This document shows, in pieces, positions 20,942 to 28,158 of a DNA stretch of 29,023 nucleotides. Position numbers and translations under genes: made by a program. Under the pieces are notes generated by a model. It worked only from the letters and a program-made list of their open reading frames with translations, was not told where the DNA came from and did no database searches. Position 1 is the first letter of the stretch, and each line of letters opens with the position of its first letter. The stretch spans positions 1 to 29,023 of the forward strand of contig NZ_WBSL01000018.1 in NCBI RefSeq assembly GCF_009377345.1, written 5' to 3'. This stretch comes from Deinococcus terrestris. GTDB taxonomy: Bacteria > Deinococcota > Deinococci > Deinococcales > Deinococcaceae.

Positions 20942-21951
20942 GGGGGCTGTTCGCGCTGGGGATCCTGACGCTTGGCCTGACCGAGGCGGCCCCCCTCACC
21001 CTCCGTTTCCTTGATGTGGGGCAGGGCGACGCGATCCTCATCACGTCCCCGGAAGGCAAGAGCGTGCTCTACGACGGGGGCCGCAGTGAGCCTCGGATGC
21101 AGACGCTGCTGCGGCAGTACGGGGTGCAGAGCCTCGACCTGGTGGCCGCCAGCCATGGGGACGCTGACCACATCACCGGGCTGATTCCAGCGGTGACGCT
21201 CTACAAGCCCCGGTTTTTCCTCAACAACGGCATCGCGGCCATGACCCAGACCTGGCAGAAGCTGATCACCGCCACGCAGAAGGCCGGGACACAGGGCCTC
21301 CTCGCCCGCGATCAGGTCATCAACCTCGGCAGCGTGAAGCTGACCGTGCTGGCGCCACCCTCGGGAATGCCCAAAAACCAGCAAAACCTCAACTCGGTGG
21401 GCCTGCTCGTGCAGTACGGGACGTTCCGGGCGCTGCTGACTGGGGACAGCGAGAAGGAGCAGACGGCGGCGTGGCTGCGGAAGTACCCGGCGAGCACGCT
21501 GGGGCCAGTCGACGTGTACAAGAGCATTCACCATGGGGCGGCCAATGGCGATACAGCGGCCTGGCTGGCGGCGGTGAAACCGAAGAACGTGGTGGTGTCG
21601 GTGGGACCGAACAATTACGGGCATCCGACGGCGAGTGCACTGAACCTGTACCAACGGGCAGGCGCCACGGTCTACCGCACCGACCAGCAGGGGACGGTCA
21701 CGGTGACGGTGCAGCCGGGGGGCAAGTACGCCATCACGACTGAGCGGCAAGGAACGGTGCGGCCTGCACCAGCGGCAACACCGACTCCGAGGCCCCAACC
21801 GGCTCCCGCGCCTGTCACACTTCCGCCGTCAAGCGCGTACTACCCCAACTGCGCGGCGGCCCGTGCGGCGGGAGCGGCCCCGGTGCGGGTGGGGCAACCA
21901 GGATACGGGCGGCATCTGGACCGGGATGGCGACGGGGTGGGGTGCGAATGA
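20938..21951 (+). CDS. Secreted ComEC-like MBL hydrolase with Excalibur end
   Basis: A 337-residue protein with GTG start at 20938 overlapping the DUF3006 stop. It has a short signal peptide (LFALGILTLGLTEA). The metallo-beta-lactamase fold is shown by FLDVGQGDAILI, ASHGDADHITGL (the metal-binding H-x-D-x-D-H motif in ASHGDADH), LLTGDSEKEQ and SIHHGAANG. This is the free-standing relative of the ComEC/Rec2 hydrolase domain, probably a nuclease or phosphodiesterase outside the membrane. A Pro-rich linker (PTPRPQPAPAPV) leads to a C-terminal Excalibur domain (YYPNCAAARAAG ... DRDGDGVGCE), a small calcium-binding module usual in exported proteins. The next gene starts inside its stop codon (ATGA). 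Confidence 0.93.
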   Translation: MRGLFALGILTLGLTEAAPLTLRFLDVGQGDAILITSPEGKSVLYDGGRSEPRMQTLLRQYGVQSLDLVAASHGDADHITGLIPAVTLYKPRFFLNNGIAAMTQTWQKLITATQKAGTQGLLARDQVINLGSVKLTVLAPPSGMPKNQQNLNSVGLLVQYGTFRALLTGDSEKEQTAAWLRKYPASTLGPVDVYKSIHHGAANGDTAAWLAAVKPKNVVVSVGPNNYGHPTASALNLYQRAGATVYRTDQQGTVTVTVQPGGKYAITTERQGTVRPAPAATPTPRPQPAPAPVTLPPSSAYYPNCAAARAAGAAPVRVGQPGYGRHLDRDGDGVGCE

Positions 21952-22118
21952 CCCTTCCACCCATCGAGAGCGAGGCTCACGCCCAGGCGAATGCGGAACA
22001 GGTGCGGGTGCTGCGCGAGGCCGTGGCCCAGCGGCGGGAGAGCGGCCAGGAGCCCGGAGCGGCTGATCGCATGTCCTCTGCCCAGCCCGTCCCACCCCAC
22101 TCTCAACCTCGGAGGTGA
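21948..22118 (+). CDS. Small Gln/Glu-rich protein
   Basis: A 56-residue frame starting at ATG 21948, overlapping the hydrolase stop as ATGA, and ending just before the next start, for which its last codons supply the ribosome site (GGAGG). The product is one predicted helix (IESEAHAQANAEQVRVLREA) followed by a Pro/Ser-rich tail. Overlap on both sides suggests it is a real coupled gene. It may be an antitoxin-like or adaptor protein; no family recognised. Confidence 0.5.
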   Translation: MTLPPIESEAHAQANAEQVRVLREAVAQRRESGQEPGAADRMSSAQPVPPHSQPRR

Positions 22119-22120
22119 CC

Positions 22121-22315
22121 ATGACCGACTTTTCCGAGATTCACTGGCAGCCCATCGAGGGTCTTGACCAGCTCACGGGGATGGTGGACGGCCTGCTGGT
22201 GGAGTCCCAGTCGCCCCCAGCGCGTTTTCGGGCGGTGGGCGTACCAAAAGCTTCAATGCTTCCGCCGTTTGAGCCTATGTCTGGGCGCGCTGGCCCTGCT
22301 CACGCCGCTGTTTGA
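22121..22315 (+). pseudogene. Truncated gene, N-terminal fragment
   Basis: ATG 22121 has a good GGAGG at 22111-22115. The first part (TDFSEIHWQPIEGLDQLTGM, then VDGLLVESQS) looks like genuine coding sequence, but the following residues run into the 3' end of the convergent MerR-HEAT gene and stop there. The frame therefore seems cut off by whatever brought in the convergent gene; part of the lost sequence could be the orphan frame at 23921. No family recognised. Confidence 0.45.
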
Positions 22316-23804
22316 CCCTCTCCCGAAGGGAACCTGCCTGTTCAGGACGGTCAGTGAGCAGGCGCTGAGCGACCGCCCGCAGTCTGGGGTCCGTCAACTG
22401 AGCGGCCTGCTCGATGCCCCTCTTGGCGTCCTCCCCCGGAAGATGACCCAGGGCACTAAGCGCCGCGAACTGCACCTCCCAGATGTCGTCCAGCAGGGCT
22501 TCGGTCAAGGCTGGCGCCGCGACCGGATCGCCGAGCAGTCCCAGGATGTCTGCGGCATGGGCACGCCTTGGCGCCTCCGGGTGCCCGAGCATCTCCAGCA
22601 AAGGGAACAGCGCCGCGTGCCCGAACGCCACCAGAGCCGTGCTCAGCGTGGTGCGCCGCTCGGCGTCCGGGTGGCCGACCCCGCCCATCAACGTGTGCAG
22701 CGCATCCGGATGGCCCATCTGTCCCAGGGCGAAGATGGCTTTGCGGGCCACCTCGTCGTCCGGGTCGTTGACCGCCAGATTCAATGCGGCGGCACTCGCG
22801 GGATCGGCGATCTTGCTCAGGGTATGCACCGCCTGCAAGCGGGTCGCGGTGTCCGGGTTCTCCAGCAACTCAAGGAGCGGCGGCACAGCGTCCGGACCCA
22901 TCCGCACGATGGCCCAGGTCAGGTTCTCGCGCACGAAGAAGTCCGGTTCATGGCCCAATCGCTCGATCAGGTCCGGCAGAGCGGCCCGGTGCTGAGTGGC
23001 CCCCAGGTCCAGGGCGGCCCGGATGCGGACATTCTTGTCCGGGTGCAGGAGGTCAGTCACCGTGTTGTGAATGGTCATGGTTGCTCCGTCCTGCTGGAAG
23101 GACAGGGCCTCCGAGATAAAGGTCCAGGCAGCGTGCAAGTCCGCCGGGAGGTGGTTTTCATAGGCCCGGCCAATAGCCTGGGCGATCTCGGGGCGGTCAG
23201 CCGTGGTCTGCCTGACGAGCTGCTGCCAGCGCGTCGCCAGTGTCTGCGCTTCGGGTGAAGGAGGGGTAAGACCTTCCTCCAGCGCCGTGAACACGTCGGT
23301 CAGGAGTGTCTCCCAGTCGTCGCCGGATTCCCGGGGCTGGTTCTGGAGGCTCTGGAGCTGTTCCTCACTCAGGGAAAGCTGGCCCGCGATGTCCTGTGCC
23401 GCCTGCATAAAGTGCCCCACCTGCCGGGCAATGCGCTGGGTCAGCGCGATGGTCTGCGCCACCTCGGTCCAGCCGACCTCGGCGGCCCCCTGCAAGGCTT
23501 GCAGACGGCGGACCAGTTGGCGCTCCTGGGTGATGCGCGCCTCCAGCACCTCGATGTGCCGCCGCAAAGCCTCCTGTGCGTCGTAGGCCGGATCGTCCAG
23601 CGCCCGCGCAATCTCTGGCAGGGTCAAGCCCAGCGTTTTCAGGCTCTGGATATGCAGCAAGCGGGTCAGGTCGGCGGGCGAGTACAGGCGGTAGGCCGCC
23701 CGGGTACGTCCGCTGGGCTTGAGCAGGCCCAGGGCGTCGTAATGGCGCAGGGTGCGAATGGTCAGACCCGTTCGCCGGGCCAGTTCCCCGATTTTGATGT
23801 CCAC
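22275..23804 (-). CDS. MerR-family regulator fused to HEAT repeats
   Basis: A 509-residue protein on the minus strand; GTG 23804 is chosen because GGAGG lies just before it (the in-frame GTG 23810 overlaps that site). The N-terminus is a MerR-type winged helix (IKIGELARRTGLTIRTLRHY, then YRLYSPADLTRLLHI) followed by the usual dimerisation coil (ALRRHIEVLEARITQERQL). Next is a helical part that resembles a TipAS ligand-binding domain (LTDVFTALEEGL, ATRWQQLVRQ). The last ~270 residues are seven or so HEAT/PBS-type repeats (VRIRAALDLGATQHRAALPD, VRENLTWAIVRMGPDAVPPL, VARKAIFALGQMG). HEAT repeats serve protein binding, which is unusual for MerR members and suggests control by a protein partner. 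Confidence 0.9.
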   Translation of the reverse strand: MDIKIGELARRTGLTIRTLRHYDALGLLKPSGRTRAAYRLYSPADLTRLLHIQSLKTLGLTLPEIARALDDPAYDAQEALRRHIEVLEARITQERQLVRRLQALQGAAEVGWTEVAQTIALTQRIARQVGHFMQAAQDIAGQLSLSEEQLQSLQNQPRESGDDWETLLTDVFTALEEGLTPPSPEAQTLATRWQQLVRQTTADRPEIAQAIGRAYENHLPADLHAAWTFISEALSFQQDGATMTIHNTVTDLLHPDKNVRIRAALDLGATQHRAALPDLIERLGHEPDFFVRENLTWAIVRMGPDAVPPLLELLENPDTATRLQAVHTLSKIADPASAAALNLAVNDPDDEVARKAIFALGQMGHPDALHTLMGGVGHPDAERRTTLSTALVAFGHAALFPLLEMLGHPEAPRRAHAADILGLLGDPVAAPALTEALLDDIWEVQFAALSALGHLPGEDAKRGIEQAAQLTDPRLRAVAQRLLTDRPEQAGSLRERVKQRREQGQRAQT

Positions 23805-23920
23805 GGGCACCTCCGACGCTCACCCTAAACCGTGACGTTACGAGAGGGTCAAGGGCAGATGGACGCGTCGTGGCCGGAGGGTACGTACGGTGCCCAGAGA
23901 GCGGACCCGCTGTGACCCGG

Positions 23921-24214
23921 ATGCATTTTCTCGTGTGGGTACTAAAAGTTTTTGAGCAGATCGTTCCCCCTGATCGGCTGGACGTGTACGCCAAGCCGTT
24001 CCGGCGCTGGCGGGCGCTGCCGCTCACGCAAGCGAAGCGGGAGACCATGGACCGGCTCTCGCAGGAAGTTGAGGCGACCCGTCCGGTGGTGGGGCAGGTC
24101 CTGGCCCTGGGCGAAGAGTTGCGCTTTGAGAGTGACCACCGACAGCAGGAGAGGGGCGCTGCGGAGCAGACGCTGGCCGAACTGATCGGTGTGCCGACGA
24201 GACACGATCTCTGA
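23921..24214 (+). CDS. Orphan helical protein or gene fragment
   Basis: A 97-residue frame taken from ATG 23921; a longer reading from GTG 23870 exists but has no better ribosome site. It starts with a hydrophobic segment (HFLVWVLKVFEQIVPP) and continues as helical charged sequence (QAKRETMDRLSQEVEATRPV, EELRFESDHRQQERG). It could be the 3' part of the gene broken at 22121, separated by the MerR-HEAT gene, but I could not show this by a clean junction. No family recognised. Confidence 0.4.
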   Translation: MHFLVWVLKVFEQIVPPDRLDVYAKPFRRWRALPLTQAKRETMDRLSQEVEATRPVVGQVLALGEELRFESDHRQQERGAAEQTLAELIGVPTRHDL

Positions 24215-24338
24215 CGTTCGGCGCTCGGCGGCAACTTCAAACTTCCCCCGGTGTGCCCGTGTCGAGACCTTGCAAGGGCCGGAAAAAGCCCGCAGGGACA
24301 GCTTTAATGCTATTATCAGCCGGTAACGGGAGGGCGAA

Positions 24339-24584
24339 ATGACCACCACTCAAGACCAGATTCGCCGCGAGCTGGAGGCCCAGAAGGCCGCCTATGAGCA
24401 GGCCCAGGCCGCCCGTGCCCAGCGCGCACAGGACGTTCACAGTGCCCGCCGGTCGCAGCAGATTGAAGGTGGCGATATTTCCTCCTACGCCCAGCACCTC
24501 AGCCAGCAGTACATCGAGGGCAAGCTGACGACGGAAGAAATGCGCGAGAAGCTGCTGGAGCACCACGGCGTCACGGTGAAGTGA
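24339..24584 (+). CDS. VbhA-type antitoxin of Fic
   Basis: An 81-residue protein; ATG 24339 follows GGGAGGGC. It is an N-terminal Ala/Gln-rich coil followed by a VbhA-like antitoxin domain. The inhibitory motif [S/T]-x3-E-[G/N] is SQQIEG at residues 39-44; the Glu side chain of such a motif blocks the Fic ATP site. The following helix (YIEGKLTTEEMREKLLEHHG) is also usual in this family. It stands seven bases ahead of the fic gene, the expected order for an antitoxin that must be made first. A TATTAT box lies about 20 bases upstream of the start. Confidence 0.85.
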   Translation: MTTTQDQIRRELEAQKAAYEQAQAARAQRAQDVHSARRSQQIEGGDISSYAQHLSQQYIEGKLTTEEMREKLLEHHGVTVK

Positions 24585-24591
24585 CCCCCGC

Positions 24592-25527
24592 ATGACGAGG
24601 GACCCGGAGTTCTTCTCCTACGACAACGGAGTGCCCAGAAACCGCCTTGGCCTCGACGACGCCGAGGCGTTTTCCTTGATCGAACGGGACCTGACGTACA
24701 CCCGGACGCTGGAGGTCAAGAACGGCACCGCGCCGGAGGCGACCCGCAGCGGGCAGTTCGATCTGGAGCATCTGAGGGCGATTCACCGGCACATCTTTCA
24801 GGACGTGTACGAGTGGGCCGGAACGACCCGCAATCAGACCATGACGATTGAGGGCCAGCAGGTCAGGGCTGCGCCGCTGATCTACAAGGACGACGGGCGG
24901 GTGCCGGTGCCCTTCGTCCCGAGCCAGCAGGTGGACCGCAGCCTGAACCGGACTTTGGATCAGCTCCGCGAACAAAACCTCTTGCGTGATCTTCCCCGCT
25001 CGGAGTTCGCTGACCGGGCCGCCGTGGTGTTCAGCGAGATCAACAGCGCTCACCCCTTTATGGAAGGCAACGGCAGGACGCAGCGCGAGTTCATGACCCA
25101 GCTTGCCGGGCAGGCAGGCCATCTCCTGAACTTCGACGTGGTGAGCGCCGAGCGCATGAGCGTGGTCAGTCTGGAGGCGCGGATGGGTGATATGTCGGGG
25201 ATGCAGCGCCTGTTTCAGGAAATCAGCGATCCTGGGAGAGTGGCCGCGCTGGAGATGGCGCAGGGCTTTTTGGAGCGCGAGCAGGTCGATTGGCAAGACC
25301 TGTATATCGCCACGGCGACACCCGGGCGTGCCTATAACGCGGACATAGCGATCATCAGTCGGGACGTGGTGGTCACGAGATCGGAGAGTGACGTGATCGT
25401 GGCGCAAACGAGTGACCTGAACGGCCAGACAGAAGGCCGGGTGAGGTTCACGGCCAGCGAGTATCCCTCTCCTGCACAGGACGGCGAGGTTCAGCAGCGC
25501 AGCCGTCAACTTGACTGGGACGTATAA
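24592..25527 (+). CDS. fic: Fic-domain AMPylase toxin
   Basis: A 311-residue protein. The Fic core has the upstream helix (FDLEHLRAIHRHIFQDVYEW, then AGTTRN), the beta-flap and the complete active-site motif HPFMEGNGRTQR at residues 154-165. The His activates the target hydroxyl and the rest binds the ATP phosphates, so it should transfer AMP to a target protein. There is no inhibitory helix within the protein, in accord with the separate antitoxin. The C-terminal region (IAIISRDVVVTRSESDVIVA) looks like a small beta-barrel similar in place to the OB fold of Bartonella Bep/VbhT proteins, but the BID secretion domain is absent. The final residues LDWDV recur as a remnant at 13800-13814, so a second fic gene once stood before the other module copy. 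Confidence 0.93.
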   Translation: MTRDPEFFSYDNGVPRNRLGLDDAEAFSLIERDLTYTRTLEVKNGTAPEATRSGQFDLEHLRAIHRHIFQDVYEWAGTTRNQTMTIEGQQVRAAPLIYKDDGRVPVPFVPSQQVDRSLNRTLDQLREQNLLRDLPRSEFADRAAVVFSEINSAHPFMEGNGRTQREFMTQLAGQAGHLLNFDVVSAERMSVVSLEARMGDMSGMQRLFQEISDPGRVAALEMAQGFLEREQVDWQDLYIATATPGRAYNADIAIISRDVVVTRSESDVIVAQTSDLNGQTEGRVRFTASEYPSPAQDGEVQQRSRQLDWDV

Positions 25528-25584
25528 CCGATCAGGAGCAGAGAAATGCAGTCGAGGCCCCCCCTCCTGGTTGCCACACAACTC

Positions 25585-25606
25585 GCCCCGGCCGGGGCAT
25601 TTTTTT
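25585..25606 (+). terminator. Terminator of the fic operon
   Basis: The palindromic GCCCCGGCCGGGGC (25585-25598) is followed by A and seven T. Confidence 0.8.
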
Positions 25607-25640
25607 GTGCTTGCTGACGGTGGTGGGCTAACATTTTTCC

Positions 25641-26305
25641 ATTTTTGCATGTTTACATGCAGCGTTGGGGAGGTGGTTGAGGAGGGGGGAGCACCCCCCT
25701 GAGCCAAACCTAACGGCGGTCAGGCGGGCAAGGATGCGGGCGCCGCTCTGCTCTGCCCGCTGCCCACCCTCCCAACGGTTTGGCTACCCCCCCTCGCACC
25801 GGGTCGGCTGTCGAGCGGCAGGGTGGTGGTGCAACAAGAGGCGCGGCCACAGGCCGCACGACTGGTCAAAAGATGAACAGCGGTGTCCTCGCCGGACGGG
25901 CACCAGCCGGAAAAAATGTCAGGGAAGGGCGCCTGAACATTTTTTCCGGCCTGCGGCCTCAAGGATCACGCGGCCTTTTACCGTCAACGGCAACCCCGCA
26001 AGGGGGGCGGCCAGAGGCCGCACCGTTGACGGCGCAAAAAGCTTTAGCAGGGAGAAAAGAGAGGGGGCTGAGCGTTCAGCGGCGCCGGGGGACGGCCACC
26101 GAGCCCGCCGGGGGCGGCACACCGGGGGGAGCGGCCCCCCGGTGTGGGCGTGCATCCACGAGCGAGCGAGGGGGCAGGCGGGCCAGGAAGCGCGGGCCAG
26201 GCCGGGCGACGTGGGCAGGTTTTGCCGTTACAGACGTATTCCAAGCTTGACCTTGTACTATGATTATAGTACACTACTCCTACCCCAGACAGGGGAAAGG
26301 AGCGC
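25641..26305 (+). repeat. Hairpin-rich ~665-bp repeat, copy 2
   Basis: Direct copy of 13930-14593. The main stems persist: palindrome at 25646-25661, the 14-bp stem at 25906-25919 / 25937-25950, GTCAACGG / CCGTTGAC, and ACACCGGGGGG / CCCCCCGGTGT at 26119-26129 / 26135-26145. Changes are concentrated in loops: the 14-bp stem encloses a loop two bases longer than in copy 1, and the last stem has loop AGCGG in place of CCGCTC. The long frame that crosses this copy into the J-domain gene is not maintained in copy 1. No gene is supported in it; it ends with promoter P3. Confidence 0.8.
26247..26275 (+). promoter_or_regulatory. Promoter P3 with palindromic operator
   Basis: TTGACC (26247-26252), 17-bp spacer, TACACT (26270-26275). 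The operator TGTACTATGATTATAGTACA (26254-26273) is perfectly symmetric. The leader motif CCCCAGACAGGGGAAAGGAG follows at 26283-26302 and supplies the ribosome site of the J-domain gene. Confidence 0.88.
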
Positions 26306-26309
26306 AAGT

Positions 26310-26798
26310 GTGAACTACTTTCAGCACGTCACCACCGCCGACGACCTCAAAAGCGAGTACCGCAAGCTGTGCAAGCAGTACCACCCCGACAAGGGCGGCT
26401 CTACCGGGCAGATGCAGGCCATTAACGCCGAGTACGAGCGGCGGATGGCGCAGTTCCTGAGCGGCAAAAGCGAAGGCGAGTACGGCCAGGGCAAGTTTTA
26501 CAAGACCCGCCAGGAGGAGGCCGAGGTCGAGCGGAAGGTCCGCGAGGCCGTGGAGAAGATCGCCCACCTTGACGGGCTGGACGTGGAAATCATCGGCGCG
26601 TGGGTGTGGGTCTCCGGCGACACCAGGCCGCACAAGGACGCCCTGAAGGCGGCGGGCTACTGGTGGATGCGGGGGCGGGGGATGTGGGCCTTCAAGGGCA
26701 AGTACAGCAGCGGCAAGGGCAATACCAGCATGGAGGAGATGCGCGAGAAGTACGGCAGCGAGCGCCTGACGCGCACGCGGACCTTGAAGGCCAGCTAA
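26310..26798 (+). CDS. J-domain (DnaJ-like) protein
   Basis: A 162-residue protein starting at GTG 26310, seven bases after AAAGGAG of the shared leader; the longer frame upstream runs through the non-coding repeat and is not supported. Residues 1-50 are a J domain (DDLKSEYRKLCKQYHPDKGG with the HPD tripeptide that stimulates Hsp70 ATPase). There is no Gly/Phe-rich or zinc region. The C-terminal part (LDVEIIGAWVWVSGD, YWWMRGRGMWAFKGKYS) is the domain found in many phage and plasmid J proteins. It may recruit the host DnaK to remodel replication or defence proteins. It is the first gene of the second module, in the place held by the 209-residue unknown protein in the first. Confidence 0.88.
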   Translation: MNYFQHVTTADDLKSEYRKLCKQYHPDKGGSTGQMQAINAEYERRMAQFLSGKSEGEYGQGKFYKTRQEEAEVERKVREAVEKIAHLDGLDVEIIGAWVWVSGDTRPHKDALKAAGYWWMRGRGMWAFKGKYSSGKGNTSMEEMREKYGSERLTRTRTLKAS

Positions 26799-26806
26799 CC
26801 CCTCGC

Positions 26807-26831
26807 GGGGCCGCCGTGACCGGGCGGCCCC
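26807..26831 (+). terminator. Hairpin after the J-domain gene
   Basis: GGGGCCGCC, loop GTGACCG, GGCGGCCCC; no T-run follows, so an attenuator or processing stem is more likely than full termination. Confidence 0.45.
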
Positions 26832-26844
26832 ACCTCCGCCAGAG

Positions 26845-27450
26845 GTGCCCCATGAACCTGACCCCCAGCAGACCCGCGCCCTCCGCGCCCTCGTTGATGC
26901 CGTGCTCGCCTGCGAACTGGCCGCCCAGGACGTGCAGGCCGCGCCGACTTTCAAAGCCCGGCTCCACCTCAACTGCTGCCGCCGCCGCAAGCGGGCCGCC
27001 ATTGACCGCGCCTTTCGCCTCGGCCTGCGCTCCCAGCGGGCCTACGGCGTCGAGGAGTGGACAGTGTGGCTGTCCCCTGACGGCACCGCCAGCCTGACCA
27101 GCGAGGAGGACGTGGACACGACCAACCGCCGCGCCACGCTGGAGGAAGCGAACGAACTGCTGGAGGAGCACGGGCTGAGGCTGTGGCCGGTCAGTGACGA
27201 GTACGAGTGGGCGGTCCTGATGGACAGCAGGATCGTTGGTGGGCGCTACCTCGCCACGGCGATTCTCGGCGACGACGGCCGCGTGGAAGTGCTGCGGCTG
27301 GAGGGCGGCACGGCTGCGCTCACCGCCTCCCTGATGTGCGACGAGCTCCCCGACGAACCGCCCATGCTCATGTGTAACCCCGGCGTCGTGCAGGCCGTCA
27401 GGACGTTCGAGTTCCGCGACCTGCCCCGCTCCTCCGGGTCCGAAGACTGA
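26845..27450 (+). CDS. Unknown protein of module 2
   Basis: A 201-residue product with GTG start at 26845; the ribosome site is weak, and translation may depend on coupling to the J-domain gene. The N-terminal third is helical and basic (FKARLHLNCCRRRKRAAIDR), the rest alternates strands and helices (EEWTVWLSPDGTASLT, EEANELLEEHGLRLWPV, RYLATAILGDDGRVEVLRLE). It has two adjacent Cys and no known motif. The competing frame from ATG 26851 gives a Pro/Ser-rich shadow and is rejected. Confidence 0.6.
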   Translation: MPHEPDPQQTRALRALVDAVLACELAAQDVQAAPTFKARLHLNCCRRRKRAAIDRAFRLGLRSQRAYGVEEWTVWLSPDGTASLTSEEDVDTTNRRATLEEANELLEEHGLRLWPVSDEYEWAVLMDSRIVGGRYLATAILGDDGRVEVLRLEGGTAALTASLMCDELPDEPPMLMCNPGVVQAVRTFEFRDLPRSSGSED

Positions 27451-27514
27451 GCCGGAAGCAGGGCCGCGCCGCGATGTGTGTCCCACGGTTTCACGTCCCA
27501 GTGCGGGAAAATGC

Positions 27515-27543
27515 TTGCATTTGTACTATGATTATAGTACACT
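27515..27543 (+). promoter_or_regulatory. Promoter P4 with palindromic operator
   Basis: TTGCAT (27515-27520), 17-bp spacer, TACACT (27538-27543), with the perfect operator TGTACTATGATTATAGTACA at 27522-27541. The leader motif (27551-27571) has one changed base, CCCCAGACAGGGAGAAAGGAG. A decayed leader motif (CCCAGTGCGGGAAAA) precedes the -35 box, as at promoter P2. Confidence 0.88.
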
Positions 27544-27578
27544 TCTTTTACCCCAGACAGGGAGAAAGGAGTGGAGCA

Positions 27579-28103
27579 ATGACGAACGAAACCCCGTGCC
27601 CCCGCAACAAGAGCCGCACTTGGAAGGTGGATCTCTACGCCGGGTGGGGCGACGGCCCCAGCGCGACCGTGTACCTCGGGAGCCACACCGTCACCCTCAG
27701 CGCCGACCACGAGGGCACCTTGAGCGCCCAGGTGGACGGCGAGGCCGAGACGGTCGAGGAGGCCGTGAGCTACCTCAACCGGGCGAAAGCCGACGGCCGG
27801 GTGGAACTGCTGGAGGAGACCCGCACGCCCGAGCCCGAGCCGACCATCCCTTTCACTGCCGAGCCGACCATCGGCAAGGCCCGCGCCGCCCGGCTCCACC
27901 GGATCATGGGCCGTCTGGGGCTCCCCAGCGCCCAGCATTACGCCATCGCTGCCGCCGCCCTGGGGGAGTGGGCGCCGGTCCCGTCCCTCGCGGACCTGTA
28001 CGAGCGGGAGGCCCGCGTGGTATGGGCGCACCTGTGCCGCCTGTACCCGAATGCCCGCACGGTGGCCCAGGGCGTGAGCGCCCGCAGCGCCCGCGCCGCC
28101 TGA
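27579..28103 (+). CDS. Unknown protein under promoter P4
   Basis: A 174-residue product starting at ATG 27579, after GAAAGGAG in the shared leader. The N-terminal ~75 residues form a beta-rich domain (WKVDLYAGWGDGPSATVYLG, then VEEAVSYLNRA), followed by an acidic Pro-rich linker (TRTPEPEPTIPFTAEPT) and a helical C-terminal domain (RAARLHRIMGRLGLPSAQH, LADLYEREARVVWAHL). The last part resembles small helical domains of plasmid and phage proteins but I cannot name a family. Confidence 0.65.
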   Translation: MTNETPCPRNKSRTWKVDLYAGWGDGPSATVYLGSHTVTLSADHEGTLSAQVDGEAETVEEAVSYLNRAKADGRVELLEETRTPEPEPTIPFTAEPTIGKARAARLHRIMGRLGLPSAQHYAIAAAALGEWAPVPSLADLYEREARVVWAHLCRLYPNARTVAQGVSARSARAA

Positions 28104-28111
28104 CCCGGCAC

Positions 28112-28135
28112 GGCCCCGCCGACGGAGGCGGGGCC
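28112..28135 (+). terminator. Hairpin between module 2 genes
   Basis: GGCCCCGCC, loop GACGGA, GGCGGGGCC; no T-run. Same kind of intergenic stem as at 16032 and 26807. Confidence 0.45.
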
Positions 28136-28158
28136 ACTTACCCCAGGAGTGACCCGCG

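Noticed and set aside
22164..23258. 364-codon plus-strand frame
   Set aside because: Antisense of the MerR-HEAT gene; low complexity, no ribosome site.
24571..25707. 378-codon minus-strand frame
   Set aside because: Antisense of the fic gene, beginning inside the structured repeat; the start region recurs at 13996 only because the repeat recurs.
25665..26309. Long N-terminal extension of the J-domain gene
   Set aside because: It runs through the non-coding repeat; copy 1 has length changes that break the frame, and a good ribosome site stands before GTG 26310.
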